The notes under the pieces: model-generated
Database searches by the model: none
What the model was told of the DNA's origin: nothing
The model's input: only the letters and a program-made list of their open reading frames with translations
Program-made: the position numbers and the translations under genes
Shown here: positions 8,418 through 17,598 of the stretch, one piece after another
Layout of the letters: each line of letters opens with the position of its first letter
Numbering within the stretch: the stretch's first letter is position 1
Source: Candidatus Melainabacteria bacterium
GTDB taxonomy: Bacteria > Cyanobacteriota > Vampirovibrionia > 2-02-FULL-35-15
Assembly (NCBI GenBank): GCA_016201905.1
Contig: JACQBQ010000056.1
Location: forward strand, 1 to 64,000
DNA: 64,000 nt
Reading direction: 5' to 3'

Positions 8418-11400
8418 ATGAGCATGTACCAAAGTAGTTATAAAATAACTCCTAGTCTATTTAAGAAATATTCCCCCCGATATGCTCATAATGAGATCCT
8501 ATCAAGGGCTAAGCTGTTTAACATTGTCGAACATGAAAAAATCGTTTCAATAATTGATGCAATTGTTAATGATGATCCGATTTATGATCCTCAACTTGCT
8601 GGACACTTTTATGAAATAATCCTTCTTGATGCTGTGGTAACAGACTATTTAAGCCCCAAGCATGGCTTAGAAAGTACAAATATTGCAAGAAGTCCGAATC
8701 AACCATATGTTGATTTTGTAACTTTTAAAAATAATAAGCCCAGCGTACTTTACCAAGTCAAGTGGTCTCTAAATGATGAAGATGCATTACACCTCGTCCA
8801 AGGAGCATGGGGCACACTACATTCATGTTCTCAATTCAATAATGCCAAGCCTTTTATCGTTGTTAATCACTCCGTTGGAGGAAGGTTAGTAGCTGACTTA
8901 AAGAAGTCTGTCAAAGTAGTTTTGGGTTCACAGTTATATGAATGGCTCGATAAGCGTTTTCATAGAGAAATTGTTCCAGCATTAAAAGAAGCAACAAAAG
9001 TAGCTAGCGTTGTTGTTTATCAAGGTGAGAAGAAACTCAATTTGAACCCTATTCAGAGAGAGCACCGACAAGCCACTGATAAAGCTCTTTTAAAGGGTGG
9101 TGCAGCTAGTTGGCACTTATGTCCTGCATATGGAAAAACAATCATTGGGTTAGATGTCTTACATGAAGTTTTAAAAGGTCAAAAAAAGAATGAATTAGCA
9201 GTTGTTGGCGTTCCACGCCTTTCTTTAGCTGGTCAGTGGAGGAAAAAAGCAAGAAAGTACAAAGAGTTTAATGATGTTGGAATAGAAATATTTGGAACAT
9301 ATGAACGTAAGAAAGATACACCTCTTGACAAAGAGATTGATGATTTAAAAACAGATAAAGATTCAGATGAACAATGGGACAGGCATGGAACTACTAATGT
9401 TAATGAAATACTAAACTCTCTAGCTACATTTAAAAAGAAAATAATTATTTCAACATACCAATCCTTGTCAAAACTTGTTGAAAAAAGAAACAGGAAGTAC
9501 AAAATTCGTTTTATAATTGCTGATGAAGCACATAGATCAAGCCCGGTTTTTAAACTAAAAGGTAAAAATCTTTGGTCTAATTTAAAGAAAACAGATAATA
9601 CGAAACTTATTATTGCATCAGCAACCTTGCCTCCACAATTAAGCAAACGAATTGGTGTAAAAGAACCTACTTGTAGTTTGAACCTAGACCAAGCACTTAA
9701 CGAGAGAAGATACTCTAAATATTTAACTAAAGGTAAACAAGCAAGACTATGTGGAATGTGGGGTTTACTAAGACTAGCTCACAAAAATGATGGGGATAAA
9801 GATATATATAATTTTCTGGTAAAAAGATTACCAAGATTTGTTAGAGCAAAAAACAAGTGGAAAAGAAATCATTCTGTAAAGGTTCTTATATTTTGTTTTT
9901 CAATTACTGAAGCAATTAATGTACGTAATATCTTACGTACTGGTGGAAGAAAAGAGAAAAGGACAACAAAAATAAAAAAAGATATTGCTTATGCAGTATC
10001 AAGTAGCAGAAGAACATCAGATGATGAGAATAAGTCAGCACAAAAACATCTTAGGGATTCAATAACTCTTTTTGAGAAAAGTAAAAGTTCGGTTATATTT
10101 TTAACTAATGCAGAAATTTTAACAGAAGGAATTGATTTACCTGATTGTAGTGCAGTAGCTATACTATCACGAAGATCATATGCTCCTATGACACAGATCA
10201 TGGGTCGTGCTGTGCGTTATGCTCCTGGGAAAAAATGCGGTGTAACTGCTTTCTATGGTATTTGTTCTGACAAAGCAAAAGTAGAAAAAGGGATTGAAAA
10301 ATACCGAAGTTACATGGAAGATGTTTTGGGATCATCGTTTTATTTTGACCAAGTAATTCAAGGCAAGGGAGGAGTTAGAGAGCTACCTTCAGGAAATCGA
10401 GATACAAGAACAGTTTTGGATGAAACAGGTCCCCTTCCAAAAGGGAATCCAACTGAACAAATTTCATATGTAGTTAAAAAGAGAAAGAAGGAATTTGGAA
10501 TAACTAAGAAAATAGAACCTGCCGCTATTTCTACTATTCGTAAAAAGAGAAAAATAATTGAATATATTAAAAGATATAAGCGTCCTCCTCCCGGAGGACA
10601 TGAGTTAAATAACTCCTGCAGAGACTACCGGCATGAAGACCCGGATTTCAAAAGGCAAACTGATGAGCTTTTAGAAAAATTAGGTGTGTTGTTAAAAGAT
10701 GAGGCTGCAGAACAAAAGAAGGCTGAATTACTTATCTACTTACAAAAAAAAGGGAAACCAAAACTTGATACACCAATGTACAAAGATTATATAAGGTACA
10801 GAGGAAGTGATGATGATTTCAAGATTAGATCAAATGAAATCTTAAAAAAGAGAGGCGAGTTACCTAAGTTTGAGAATAAACATGAAACAAAAATGCAATT
10901 ACTTAAGTACCTTGATGAAGAAGGAGAGAACCCACCAACAGATACACCTTTGTATAGATTTTTGGTGGCGTACCGTAAAAAAGACAAAGATATAAAAAGA
11001 GTAATAAAAGAAAAGAAAATCCTTTTCAAACGTGAAAAAGCCCAAGAGAAAGTTATTCAAGGTCTAAGTTATTTAAAAGAGACCGGTAGATTTCCTGTTA
11101 GTGATTCAGAAATAGGCAGGGCATTTTATAGGCGTATGAGTAGTGATGAAAATTTCAAGAAAAAAGCTTATGAAATTCGTAGACAACATAAAAATCCTGT
11201 CCAGTTTGAAAGGACAAAGCTAAACCAAGAAGACTTCCTTAAATTTATAAAGAAAACTGGAGAAAAACCAACAGCCAAAAATCATCCACAAGGGAAATTA
11301 TTTAATGAATATATGAGAAAATATCCTATTTTTAGAGATAAAGCTTTAAAGGCATTTGAAAGTAAAAATGTTATATTCAGAACAAAAGAAGAAAGAGTGC

Positions 11401-12068
11401 AGAAAAAACAAAATGAAATTATTGCATATAGTAGAGAATTTGGTATTTATCCGCCTCCAGGAACTACACTGGGGATTGCTTGCAGTATTTATAGGCATAG
11501 GGAAGCACTTTATCATGAGTTTAATCGGAAGCTGGATATAGAAGTTGATAAGGCAAGTAAGAGAGTTAAAAATTTATTGATTAAGTTAATGGAAAACAGT
11601 GGTACTTATATACCCCAAAAGCACAGATACTATAAATCTTATTACAATTTCATGAAGTATGACCCCTGGTTCAAGTTTACAGTGGATTTTCTATTTATAC
11701 CAATACGCATTCAAAAATTTTCAACTCTTAAAGATTTGATGGAAGCGGTTAGAGCAAAGAGGATAAATAATATCTATAATTACCGAAAAGCCTGCAAGGA
11801 GAACAAAAGGTTTCCAGTTCACCCCGAAGAAAAATATAAAGATTGGAAGGATTGGACATATTTATTTACTGGTAAAGAAAAGAAAGAAAAATATGCATCA
11901 TATAAAGAGGCTAGAATTGCAGCTAGAAAATTGAAAATTAAGGGAGGTCGAAGAGAATATCGAAAAAGGTATAAAGAAAATCCAAGATTACCATTTCATC
12001 CTAAAGAGCTTTACAAAAAAGATTGGAAGGGATGGGATGACTTTTTGGGTAAAACAAAAGTAAGATAG
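8418..12068 (+). CDS. PD-(D/E)XK nuclease - SF2 helicase - integrase-repeat fusion protein
   Basis: A 1216-residue multidomain enzyme. The N-terminal 130 residues look like a restriction-endonuclease fold (E66, D99, then Q113-V-K115 in LYQVKW). A superfamily 2 helicase core follows: P-loop CPAYGKT near 240, ISTYQSL, IADEAH at 367-372, IIASATL near 400, and a C-terminal half with TEGIDLP and QIMGRAVRYAPGK. About 400 residues of degenerate basic repeats come next. The last 105 residues hold two phage-integrase repeat units (FPVHPEEKYKDWKDW; LPFHPKELYKKDWKGWDDFLG in two parts). It fits a single-chain restriction or anti-phage protein under the XRE gene upstream. No methylase is visible. A start at 8424 is possible if TAAAAT (8412-8417) drives a leaderless mRNA. 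Confidence 0.72.
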   Translation: MSMYQSSYKITPSLFKKYSPRYAHNEILSRAKLFNIVEHEKIVSIIDAIVNDDPIYDPQLAGHFYEIILLDAVVTDYLSPKHGLESTNIARSPNQPYVDFVTFKNNKPSVLYQVKWSLNDEDALHLVQGAWGTLHSCSQFNNAKPFIVVNHSVGGRLVADLKKSVKVVLGSQLYEWLDKRFHREIVPALKEATKVASVVVYQGEKKLNLNPIQREHRQATDKALLKGGAASWHLCPAYGKTIIGLDVLHEVLKGQKKNELAVVGVPRLSLAGQWRKKARKYKEFNDVGIEIFGTYERKKDTPLDKEIDDLKTDKDSDEQWDRHGTTNVNEILNSLATFKKKIIISTYQSLSKLVEKRNRKYKIRFIIADEAHRSSPVFKLKGKNLWSNLKKTDNTKLIIASATLPPQLSKRIGVKEPTCSLNLDQALNERRYSKYLTKGKQARLCGMWGLLRLAHKNDGDKDIYNFLVKRLPRFVRAKNKWKRNHSVKVLIFCFSITEAINVRNILRTGGRKEKRTTKIKKDIAYAVSSSRRTSDDENKSAQKHLRDSITLFEKSKSSVIFLTNAEILTEGIDLPDCSAVAILSRRSYAPMTQIMGRAVRYAPGKKCGVTAFYGICSDKAKVEKGIEKYRSYMEDVLGSSFYFDQVIQGKGGVRELPSGNRDTRTVLDETGPLPKGNPTEQISYVVKKRKKEFGITKKIEPAAISTIRKKRKIIEYIKRYKRPPPGGHELNNSCRDYRHEDPDFKRQTDELLEKLGVLLKDEAAEQKKAELLIYLQKKGKPKLDTPMYKDYIRYRGSDDDFKIRSNEILKKRGELPKFENKHETKMQLLKYLDEEGENPPTDTPLYRFLVAYRKKDKDIKRVIKEKKILFKREKAQEKVIQGLSYLKETGRFPVSDSEIGRAFYRRMSSDENFKKKAYEIRRQHKNPVQFERTKLNQEDFLKFIKKTGEKPTAKNHPQGKLFNEYMRKYPIFRDKALKAFESKNVIFRTKEERVQKKQNEIIAYSREFGIYPPPGTTLGIACSIYRHREALYHEFNRKLDIEVDKASKRVKNLLIKLMENSGTYIPQKHRYYKSYYNFMKYDPWFKFTVDFLFIPIRIQKFSTLKDLMEAVRAKRINNIYNYRKACKENKRFPVHPEEKYKDWKDWTYLFTGKEKKEKYASYKEARIAARKLKIKGGRREYRKRYKENPRLPFHPKELYKKDWKGWDDFLGKTKVR

Positions 12069-12099
12069 TAAAACAAAGGATAAATGTAATATAAAAAAA

Positions 12100-12356
12100 A
12101 CACTTGGAAAGATTACACAAATTGATTTAAAAGAATGCTGGGAAGATGAAGCAAGAAATTTTAACCACGGCAAGCAGAAGAAGTAAGTCTTAATGAATTA
12201 GGCAAAGCCGTTGGTATAGAGCTTGAATGGGAGGCGATCGAGAAAAGAACTGGTGTCTTCAAAACTGATATTTTAGCTAGAGAAAGTGGTACTGATAACT
12301 ATATAGTAATTGAGAATCAACTAGAAAAAACAAATCATGATATTTGGGAAAATTAA
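12100..12356 (+). pseudogene. Frame-shifted remnant of a DUF4268-type protein
   Basis: The frame at 12100 reads LGKITQIDLKECWEDEARNF and then stops. From about 12165 the +1 frame continues LNELGKAVGIELEWEAIE and TDILARESGTDNYIVIENQ, ending at 12356. Together this matches the N-terminal nuclease-like half of DUF4268 proteins, whose usual text at the break is PWLAEEENL. There is no start codon in context and the C-terminal half is gone. It lies just after the nuclease-helicase and shows decay in this accessory region. Confidence 0.65.
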
Positions 12357-12553
12357 ATCTAAGAAATTCCTAGAGTCCTTTGGCAGATTTAAATAACTGA
12401 ATTACTAAAGATTCCTACTATATGCAAGTGAAATAATATTCATTAACCTACAAGTATTTGCAGCTATTATTACAAATATTTTGCTAAGTTTAATTGGGGG
12501 AGATTTCTGTTTACAAGTATATTTTTTTAGAATTTCGGGTATAATGGCGAACA

Positions 12554-12961
12554 ATGGATGTTCTTAAAGATAAAAAAGGGCAGCAATACTATCCAGGGGA
12601 TATTGTTGTCAAGAGAGATAAACTTGGTAAGGAAATCTGTGGAATTGTATTAGGGCCACCATCTTGGAAGTTTTCAATTAGTCAATTTACTATAAGTAAT
12701 AACCTATCTTTTTATAATGGTGCTGGAATCCTGAATTTTTCTACTGAGGAATTGGAGATTGTATATTCGCTAGGAAAAAAGCCAGGACTAAGGAAAAACA
12801 AAAACAAGCAAGATTTGCCAAAACAAAGATTCTGGAATGATTTATCAAAATGTTACCCTCAAGAATTGATCAACCAACTCTTTGAAGAAGTTGTAGATCC
12901 AGCCATCTTTGATATGAGATGGGTTGAATCAAGTAAAATTAAACAGTGTCCTAAAGTTTGA
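12554..12961 (+). CDS. Hypothetical protein
   Basis: A 135-residue protein with no recognised family. The N-terminal half has a small beta-barrel look (GQQYYPGDIVVKRDKLGKE, GIVLGP). TATAAT at 12540-12545 ends 8 bases before the ATG and no ribosome site is seen, so the mRNA may be leaderless. It stands alone between a pseudogene and two other small orphan genes. Confidence 0.5.
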   Translation: MDVLKDKKGQQYYPGDIVVKRDKLGKEICGIVLGPPSWKFSISQFTISNNLSFYNGAGILNFSTEELEIVYSLGKKPGLRKNKNKQDLPKQRFWNDLSKCYPQELINQLFEEVVDPAIFDMRWVESSKIKQCPKV

Positions 12962-13009
12962 TTTTTCCTAAAACAATTACAAGCTTTCTTTTGTTGCTAA
13001 AATCAATCT

Positions 13010-13207
13010 ATGCACATACCTTATGAACAACTTCAACAATTCAAAAACATTTACAAACAAGAGTTTGGTATTGAACTGACAGACGAAGAGGCTTATGAAA
13101 AAGAAATGAGACTAATGATGGGCATGAAAGCTATTTACAGTCCAATAATAAAAGAGAAATATACAAGACTTGAAAGAGAAGAAAAAGAGCTTGAGATTGA
13201 AAAGTAA
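13010..13207 (+). CDS. Small hypothetical protein typical of mobile elements
   Basis: A 65-residue helical protein (MHIPYEQLQQFKNIYKQEFG, then ELTDEEAYEKEMRLM). Short proteins with this N-terminal pattern, ending in a phrase like YSPIIKEKY, recur in genomes and elements of uncultured bacteria with no known role. TAAAAT at 12998-13003 lies 6 bases before ATG, again without a ribosome site. It may be a helper of the nearby element genes; function unknown. Confidence 0.55.
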   Translation: MHIPYEQLQQFKNIYKQEFGIELTDEEAYEKEMRLMMGMKAIYSPIIKEKYTRLEREEKELEIEK

Positions 13208-13237
13208 AAATTAATTTAGTATATAATAACATTTGTC

Positions 13238-13585
13238 ATGATTAAATCAGTCGAAGCAAGTACCATATTAAATATTTATAAGGATATTATTCAAGAATCT
13301 TCCTCGTATCCTGAAAACTGGGCATTTTTAGGGAATATTATAGATAAAACAGTCAAGATTATAAACAAATACTACCATCTAAATTTTTCTAATGATTTAC
13401 TGTCCATTACACAAACTAAACCAAGCAAATATATAAATTCAATTTGGATAAGCTCTGATAAATTAAAATTAGTTGGTAAAGTTTTTACAATAGAAGATCA
13501 TATTAATTGGAAACATGACCAAGAAATAATCAGTAAAACTAAACAAAGTCTTCTTAAGCTGATAGATGAAATTTTGAAAAAGTAA
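13238..13585 (+). CDS. Hypothetical protein
   Basis: A 115-residue protein without a recognised domain. TATAAT at 13222-13227 lies 10 bases before the ATG. It follows the 65-residue gene by 30 bases but seems to have its own promoter. It ends before a repeat-rich stretch (13586-13882) that carries only a degenerate minus-strand frame. Confidence 0.45.
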   Translation: MIKSVEASTILNIYKDIIQESSSYPENWAFLGNIIDKTVKIINKYYHLNFSNDLLSITQTKPSKYINSIWISSDKLKLVGKVFTIEDHINWKHDQEIISKTKQSLLKLIDEILKK

Positions 13586-13798
13586 TGCTGCTTGATATCC
13601 TCCCTTTGCTCACATAAATACCAACATAACTTACCTACACATCATCAATTTAATTTCTCCAGGGGGTGAAGGTTATATAAATCTCTTGTAACCTAAATTA
13701 AGCAGCCAGCATCCTTTTCAACCTTTCTAATTCCATGGTATTATTGCGTAGAAAAGTTCGATAATCGTCTCGTAGCTCCCAGTTATTTTTTTTAGGTT

Positions 13799-13820
13799 CT
13801 AACACAATCCACGATGTCCC
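13799..13820. repeat. Dispersed repeat R2, copy 1
   Basis: The 22-base sequence starting CTAACACAATCC and ending CGATGTCCC recurs at 15196-15217 and 17260-17281. On the minus strand it reads GTSWIVL in frame in at least two copies, so it may derive from a gene fragment. The rest of the gap 13586-13882 shows no supported gene. Confidence 0.6.
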
Positions 13821-13882
13821 CCGTTGCAAAGAAGGTTTAATTATCTCTTGACAAATTTGCAATGATATTGCAAAATATATGC

Positions 13883-15046
13883 ATGTGGATTGAAAGAAAT
13901 TACTCAAAATTGTTACGTAGAAATCTTGCTCAATTCCCTGTTATTTTACTTACAGGTGCTCGTCAAGTGGGTAAAACCTCATTATTAGAAAAAGACTTAT
14001 CGGGCTTTAATTTTTGTTCGCTTGAAGATCCTATTCTTGCCCGGGAAGCTGAAGAAGCTCCTGATGTTTTTTTTACAAAATATCGATTACCAGTCATTAT
14101 TGATGAAGTGCAATATGCCCCTAAACTTTTTAAATACATTAAACTTCTTGTAGATAAGCACAAGAAGAAAGGACAATTTGCTCTAACTGGCTCACAAAGT
14201 TTTCAATTAATGCAAAATGTATCAGAAAGTCTTGCTGGACGATGTGGGATTATAACTATGTCTGGCATAAGTGGTGTGGAAAGAAGAAACAATAATCTAC
14301 CTTTTGCAAATACTGAAATTTTATTAAGAGGTTCATATCCTGAATTAATTGCAAACAAAAGTTTCAATAAAACTGACTGGTATAGAAGCTATATTGCTTC
14401 GTACCTTGAACGGGATGTAAGAAACATTTTAAAAGTTGGAGATATAAGAGACTTTTCTACGTTTTTAACAGCTGTAGTTCTTAGATCTGGACAAATCTTA
14501 TCTTATAGTGATCTTGCAAGAGATGTAGGTATTGCAGTAAATACTGCAAAGAGCTGGCTGTCAGTACTTGAAGCATCTCAGGTTATTTATTTACTTAAAC
14601 CCTATCATAAAAATCTTGGAAAGAGACTATTTAAATCACCGAAACTCTACATACGGGATACAGGATTATTTTGTCATTTAGCAAATATACAAGACTCAAC
14701 AACATTAAATTCTTCTCCATATATTGGAGCAGTATGGGAAACATATGTCCTAAATCAGGTGATTAGTTCATATCAAGAAAATGGATTAAACACAAACGTT
14801 TGGTTTTGGCGAACACAAAGCGGACAAGAGGTTGATTTTTTAATTGACACTGGGGGAAAACTAACAGCTATTGAAGTAAAATATTCTGAAAAACCTGATA
14901 TAGAAAAAATAAAAAAGGGTTATAATTCTTTGAAACAATTCTATGGGGATAATATTGTAGAGAAGCTTATTATTGCAACAACCGGAAAAGAAAGTCACAA
15001 AGTAGGAAAAGATATTTATATTAAAAGTGGTTGGTTTTCGGAATAA
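13883..15046 (+). CDS. DUF4143-family AAA+ ATPase
   Basis: About 387 residues. The N-terminal ATPase carries Walker A GARQVGKTS and Walker B VIIDEVQYAP; a winged-helix segment follows; the C-terminal DUF4143 part has a nuclease-like sheet (EVDFLI then AIEVKYS). I start at the ATG giving MWIERNYSKLLRR, the usual start of this family; an in-frame ATG 21 bases earlier (13862) is possible. These ATPases are common and mobile, of unclear function, with toxin or defence roles proposed. It is flanked by the R1/R2 repeats and is only distantly related to the second DUF4143 gene at 15888. Confidence 0.82.
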   Translation: MWIERNYSKLLRRNLAQFPVILLTGARQVGKTSLLEKDLSGFNFCSLEDPILAREAEEAPDVFFTKYRLPVIIDEVQYAPKLFKYIKLLVDKHKKKGQFALTGSQSFQLMQNVSESLAGRCGIITMSGISGVERRNNNLPFANTEILLRGSYPELIANKSFNKTDWYRSYIASYLERDVRNILKVGDIRDFSTFLTAVVLRSGQILSYSDLARDVGIAVNTAKSWLSVLEASQVIYLLKPYHKNLGKRLFKSPKLYIRDTGLFCHLANIQDSTTLNSSPYIGAVWETYVLNQVISSYQENGLNTNVWFWRTQSGQEVDFLIDTGGKLTAIEVKYSEKPDIEKIKKGYNSLKQFYGDNIVEKLIIATTGKESHKVGKDIYIKSGWFSE

Positions 15047-15074
15047 AGTAAAAAAAATCAAGCAACAAGAGCCA

Positions 15075-15217
15075 ACTCAGGAATGTACAAATCCCCTTAT
15101 GCTTTATAATTTTAGTTCCCGCCCACTCACAAAATGGGCGAGGCTCGCTCACCCGCTCCGACTCGCGGAGCGAGGCGAGAGCAAAGCTTGAGCGGCTAAC
15201 ACAATCCACGATGTCCC
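15075..15217. repeat. Dispersed repeat block R1+R2, copy 2, with inner palindromes
   Basis: R1 (15075-15120; core CCTTATGCTTTATAATTTTA) is followed by a G+C-rich palindromic stretch (CCCGCCCACTCA, then GCTCCGACTCGCGGAGC) and by R2 (15196-15217). The same order R1-palindrome-R2 is seen at 17166-17281. The block sits right after the first DUF4143 gene. The remaining gap to 15408 holds no gene. Confidence 0.7.
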
Positions 15218-15408
15218 GTTTTTGAAAAGCAAAGCTTATAACTAGCATCTATTCAAAGAATTATGGTTCGAACCAAATTAAGGTCGTTTAATTAAAGTCA
15301 ATTTTTATAATCTTTTCGTGGGATTGGATTTGCCCAGACAAATCCTCAAATTGTGAATGTGTTTTATAATTGGGTTCTGTAACTAACAAATTATAAAAGG
15401 AGAATTAT

Positions 15409-15717
15409 ATGCGAATTAACACAATTCCACCGGTAGATAGAGTAGGACAAAAAGCATCTATGCAGTTTATTGGACTTACTGAAAGGCCAAAAATATTACT
15501 GAATCAAGATAGAGGTGATTTAACAAGACATACAGAGAGCATAATGATTGCATCTAGAGTATGGGGACAGGGATGGAAACCACTAGCAGTAATTGAAGAT
15601 TATGGAACCAATGATAGTTGGGATTTTAGTAAGTGCGATGGAGACACAGTCAGAATACTTCCTGCAATGCTTAAATCAGTTGGTTATACAGACGAAGTAA
15701 CTATTCAAAACAATTAA
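15409..15717 (+). CDS. Hypothetical protein
   Basis: A 102-residue protein with a good ribosome site (AAAGGAG, 7 bases before ATG). The middle reads ESIMIASRVWGQGWKPLAVI. No family is recognised. It is a single gene between repeat copies, in the intergenic space between the two DUF4143 genes. It could be carried by the same element; its role cannot be told. Confidence 0.5.
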   Translation: MRINTIPPVDRVGQKASMQFIGLTERPKILLNQDRGDLTRHTESIMIASRVWGQGWKPLAVIEDYGTNDSWDFSKCDGDTVRILPAMLKSVGYTDEVTIQNN

Positions 15718-15794
15718 GAAACAGTAATAAGAGAATAACTTTGGGAGATAAGGGAGTTTCACACAGCACTCTTGTTTTTAAGTAATCACGTTCA

Positions 15795-15840
15795 AATCAG
15801 GAATGTGCAAATATCCCTTATGCTCTGTAATTTTAGTTCT
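15795..15840. repeat. Dispersed repeat R1, copy 3
   Basis: A 46-base match to the R1 part of the blocks at 15075 and 17166 (TCAGGAATGTGCAAATATCC, then CTTATGCTCTGTAATTTTAG). Here R2 and the G+C-rich palindromes are absent. On the minus strand all three R1 copies can be read as a similar peptide (about TKI-EHKGYL-IP). Confidence 0.6.
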
Positions 15841-15852
15841 AAGCTTTAGTGT

Positions 15853-15879
15853 TTGATAAATTATACGCTTGTGTATAAT
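15853..15879 (+). promoter_or_regulatory. Promoter for the second DUF4143 gene
   Basis: TTGATA (15853-15858) and TATAAT (15874-15879) are 15 bases apart. The ATG at 15888 is 8 bases after the -10 box, which predicts an mRNA with almost no leader. Confidence 0.5.
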
Positions 15880-15887
15880 ATGTCTAC

Positions 15888-17156
15888 ATGGAGCTAAAGC
15901 GGTCAATTTTTAAAGAAGTAATATACGACCTTACTCGTAAAGAGATAAAAATCATTATTGGCCCAAGACAAGTAGGTAAAACAACCTTGTTAAAAGGCAT
16001 TGCAAAACACTGCAAAGAAAAAAAACTTGGATATGAATATTTTAATCTTGAAATGCCAGCTGATACCAATTTTTTTGCAAGAGACTTTCAAAATATATTA
16101 AATGACATAGCGAAAAAAAAGGAAAGGCAAATTATTTTTATAGATGAGTTTCATTACTTACCTAATGCTACAAAGTTGTTTAAGGCTATATATGATGGAT
16201 TAAAAAGGGTAAAAGTTTATGCTTCAGGCTCATCTGCAATAGAGATGCATAAACACTTAAAGGAAAGTCTTGCCGGAAGAAGAAGGTTGTACAGACTTTA
16301 TCCACTTTCTTTTTCTGAGTGGTTGCCAAGTAAATCTAAATCTATTAAATTGCCGAGCAATATACATTCTGAGATAAAAAAGCAAACTCACAATAAATTA
16401 AAAATATACCTTGAGGAATTCATTATATTTGGTGGAATGCCTGGCTTAGTCCATGAAAGAGGAATTGAGGCAAGGAGGCGACTATTGATTGATCTTGTTG
16501 CAACTTATATACAAAAAGACATAAAAGCACTTCTGCGTGAGGAAGATATACTTTCTTTCAATAGATTGCTTTCATTATTGGCTAGTCAAGAAGGAGGAAT
16601 GCTAAGTGAACTCAGTGTTTCACAAGCACTTAACTACTCCCTTAGACAAGTTAGAAAAGACATTGCAATATTAAATCAAATGTTCTTGCTTGATGTTTTA
16701 AAGCCATTTTTTACAAACCGCGGAAGAGAACTAAAGCAAACCAATAAAATATACTTTTTCGATAGTGGAGTTAGAAATGCTATTTTACATGATTTCAGAA
16801 GCTTAAAACATCGTGAAGATAAAGGAGCACTTTTAGAATCATTTGTTCTACACGAGATTCAAAAAAATCTTGAGGTATCACAAGAACTCTATTACTGGCG
16901 TACCAGAGAAAAAGAAGAAGTTGATTTGATACTTGTTCAAGATAGGATACCGTTACCAATTGAAGTTAAATCAAAATTAGTTACAGCAGATATACCTCAA
17001 GGAGTAAAACAATTTTTAGATAAATATCCTGAATCTAGCTATGCAATAGTTTTAAATGATGATCTATTTAAAGTATCTTTATATAAAAACAGAAAAATAT
17101 TTTTTATGCCACACTACTATGCTTTTCTTATACCCAAAGGGTTTAAAAACTTTTAG
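15888..17156 (+). CDS. DUF4143-family AAA+ ATPase (second type)
   Basis: A 422-residue ATPase: Walker A GPRQVGKTTLL near residue 25, Walker B IIFIDEFHYL, arginine-rich sensor segment SLAGRRRLYRLYP, and a C-terminal DUF4143 domain with EEVDLIL and PIEVKSKL as nuclease-like core. It is of the archaeal-like subtype and shares little sequence with the gene at 13883. The -10 box lies 8 bases upstream with no ribosome site. R1 lies just before the gene and R1+R2 just after it, so gene and repeats may have moved together. Confidence 0.83.
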   Translation: MELKRSIFKEVIYDLTRKEIKIIIGPRQVGKTTLLKGIAKHCKEKKLGYEYFNLEMPADTNFFARDFQNILNDIAKKKERQIIFIDEFHYLPNATKLFKAIYDGLKRVKVYASGSSAIEMHKHLKESLAGRRRLYRLYPLSFSEWLPSKSKSIKLPSNIHSEIKKQTHNKLKIYLEEFIIFGGMPGLVHERGIEARRRLLIDLVATYIQKDIKALLREEDILSFNRLLSLLASQEGGMLSELSVSQALNYSLRQVRKDIAILNQMFLLDVLKPFFTNRGRELKQTNKIYFFDSGVRNAILHDFRSLKHREDKGALLESFVLHEIQKNLEVSQELYYWRTREKEEVDLILVQDRIPLPIEVKSKLVTADIPQGVKQFLDKYPESSYAIVLNDDLFKVSLYKNRKIFFMPHYYAFLIPKGFKNF

Positions 17157-17165
17157 CACAAACCA

Positions 17166-17281
17166 ACTCAGGAATCTGCAAATACTCCTTATGCTCTCTA
17201 ATTTTAGTTCCCGCCCACTCACAAAATGAGCGAGGCTCGCTCAAGCTTTGCTTGAGCGGCTAACACAATCCACGATGTCCC
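17166..17281. repeat. Dispersed repeat block R1+R2, copy 4
   Basis: R1 (17166-17212) and R2 (17260-17281) in the same order and spacing as at 15075-15217, again starting within 20 bases of a DUF4143 stop codon. An inner palindrome is AAGCTTTGCTT. The gap 17157-17687 otherwise holds one weak frame (17310-17501) and the palindrome at 17599. Confidence 0.7.
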
Positions 17282-17309
17282 AGTTATTTATTGCTAATGA
17301 TTTGGCAAC

Positions 17310-17501
17310 ATGAAAAGAACTTACTGCTTAAACACACCACTAATATTAAACACATTAAATAAATTTGATGAAAGTATTGTAAGTGTAATTAATGAAATTA
17401 TAAGTAAGCTTGTTATGCATGTACTTTTATCAAGTTTTCCATTAAATGTTCCTAACATCTTTTCCCTCTTTTTCTGTTTTCTTTTTTGCTTCATTGCTTA
17501 A
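17310..17501 (+). CDS. Doubtful small ORF
   Basis: A 63-codon frame with a hydrophobic C-terminus (FSLFFCFLFCFIA) that could be a membrane segment. There is no ribosome site and no known relative, and the base composition is that of the flanking repeat-rich DNA. Listed only because it is the sole frame of any length in this 530-base gap. Confidence 0.15.
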   Translation: MKRTYCLNTPLILNTLNKFDESIVSVINEIISKLVMHVLLSSFPLNVPNIFSLFFCFLFCFIA

Positions 17502-17598
17502 ACTACATTCCTCAGAAAAAGATTTTTCTAACCGAAGATAAATTAAAAGATTATAAAGTTTTTGATAGAGTTTAACCCTAAATAGGGAATACATTTAT

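Noticed and set aside
13698-13907. 69-codon minus-strand frame that reads LQRGTSWIVLEPKKNNWELR, reminiscent of a phage tail-sheath end
   Set aside because: It overlaps the DUF4143 start and is built on repeat R2; no flanking phage genes. Treated as a repeat-derived fragment.
15021-15248. 75-codon minus-strand frame downstream of the first DUF4143 gene
   Set aside because: It covers the R1-palindrome-R2 block and antisense codons of the DUF4143 gene; no start signal and no homology.
15255-15300. GGTTCGAACC text that looks like a tRNA T-loop
   Set aside because: No acceptor stem, D-loop or anticodon stem can be drawn around it.
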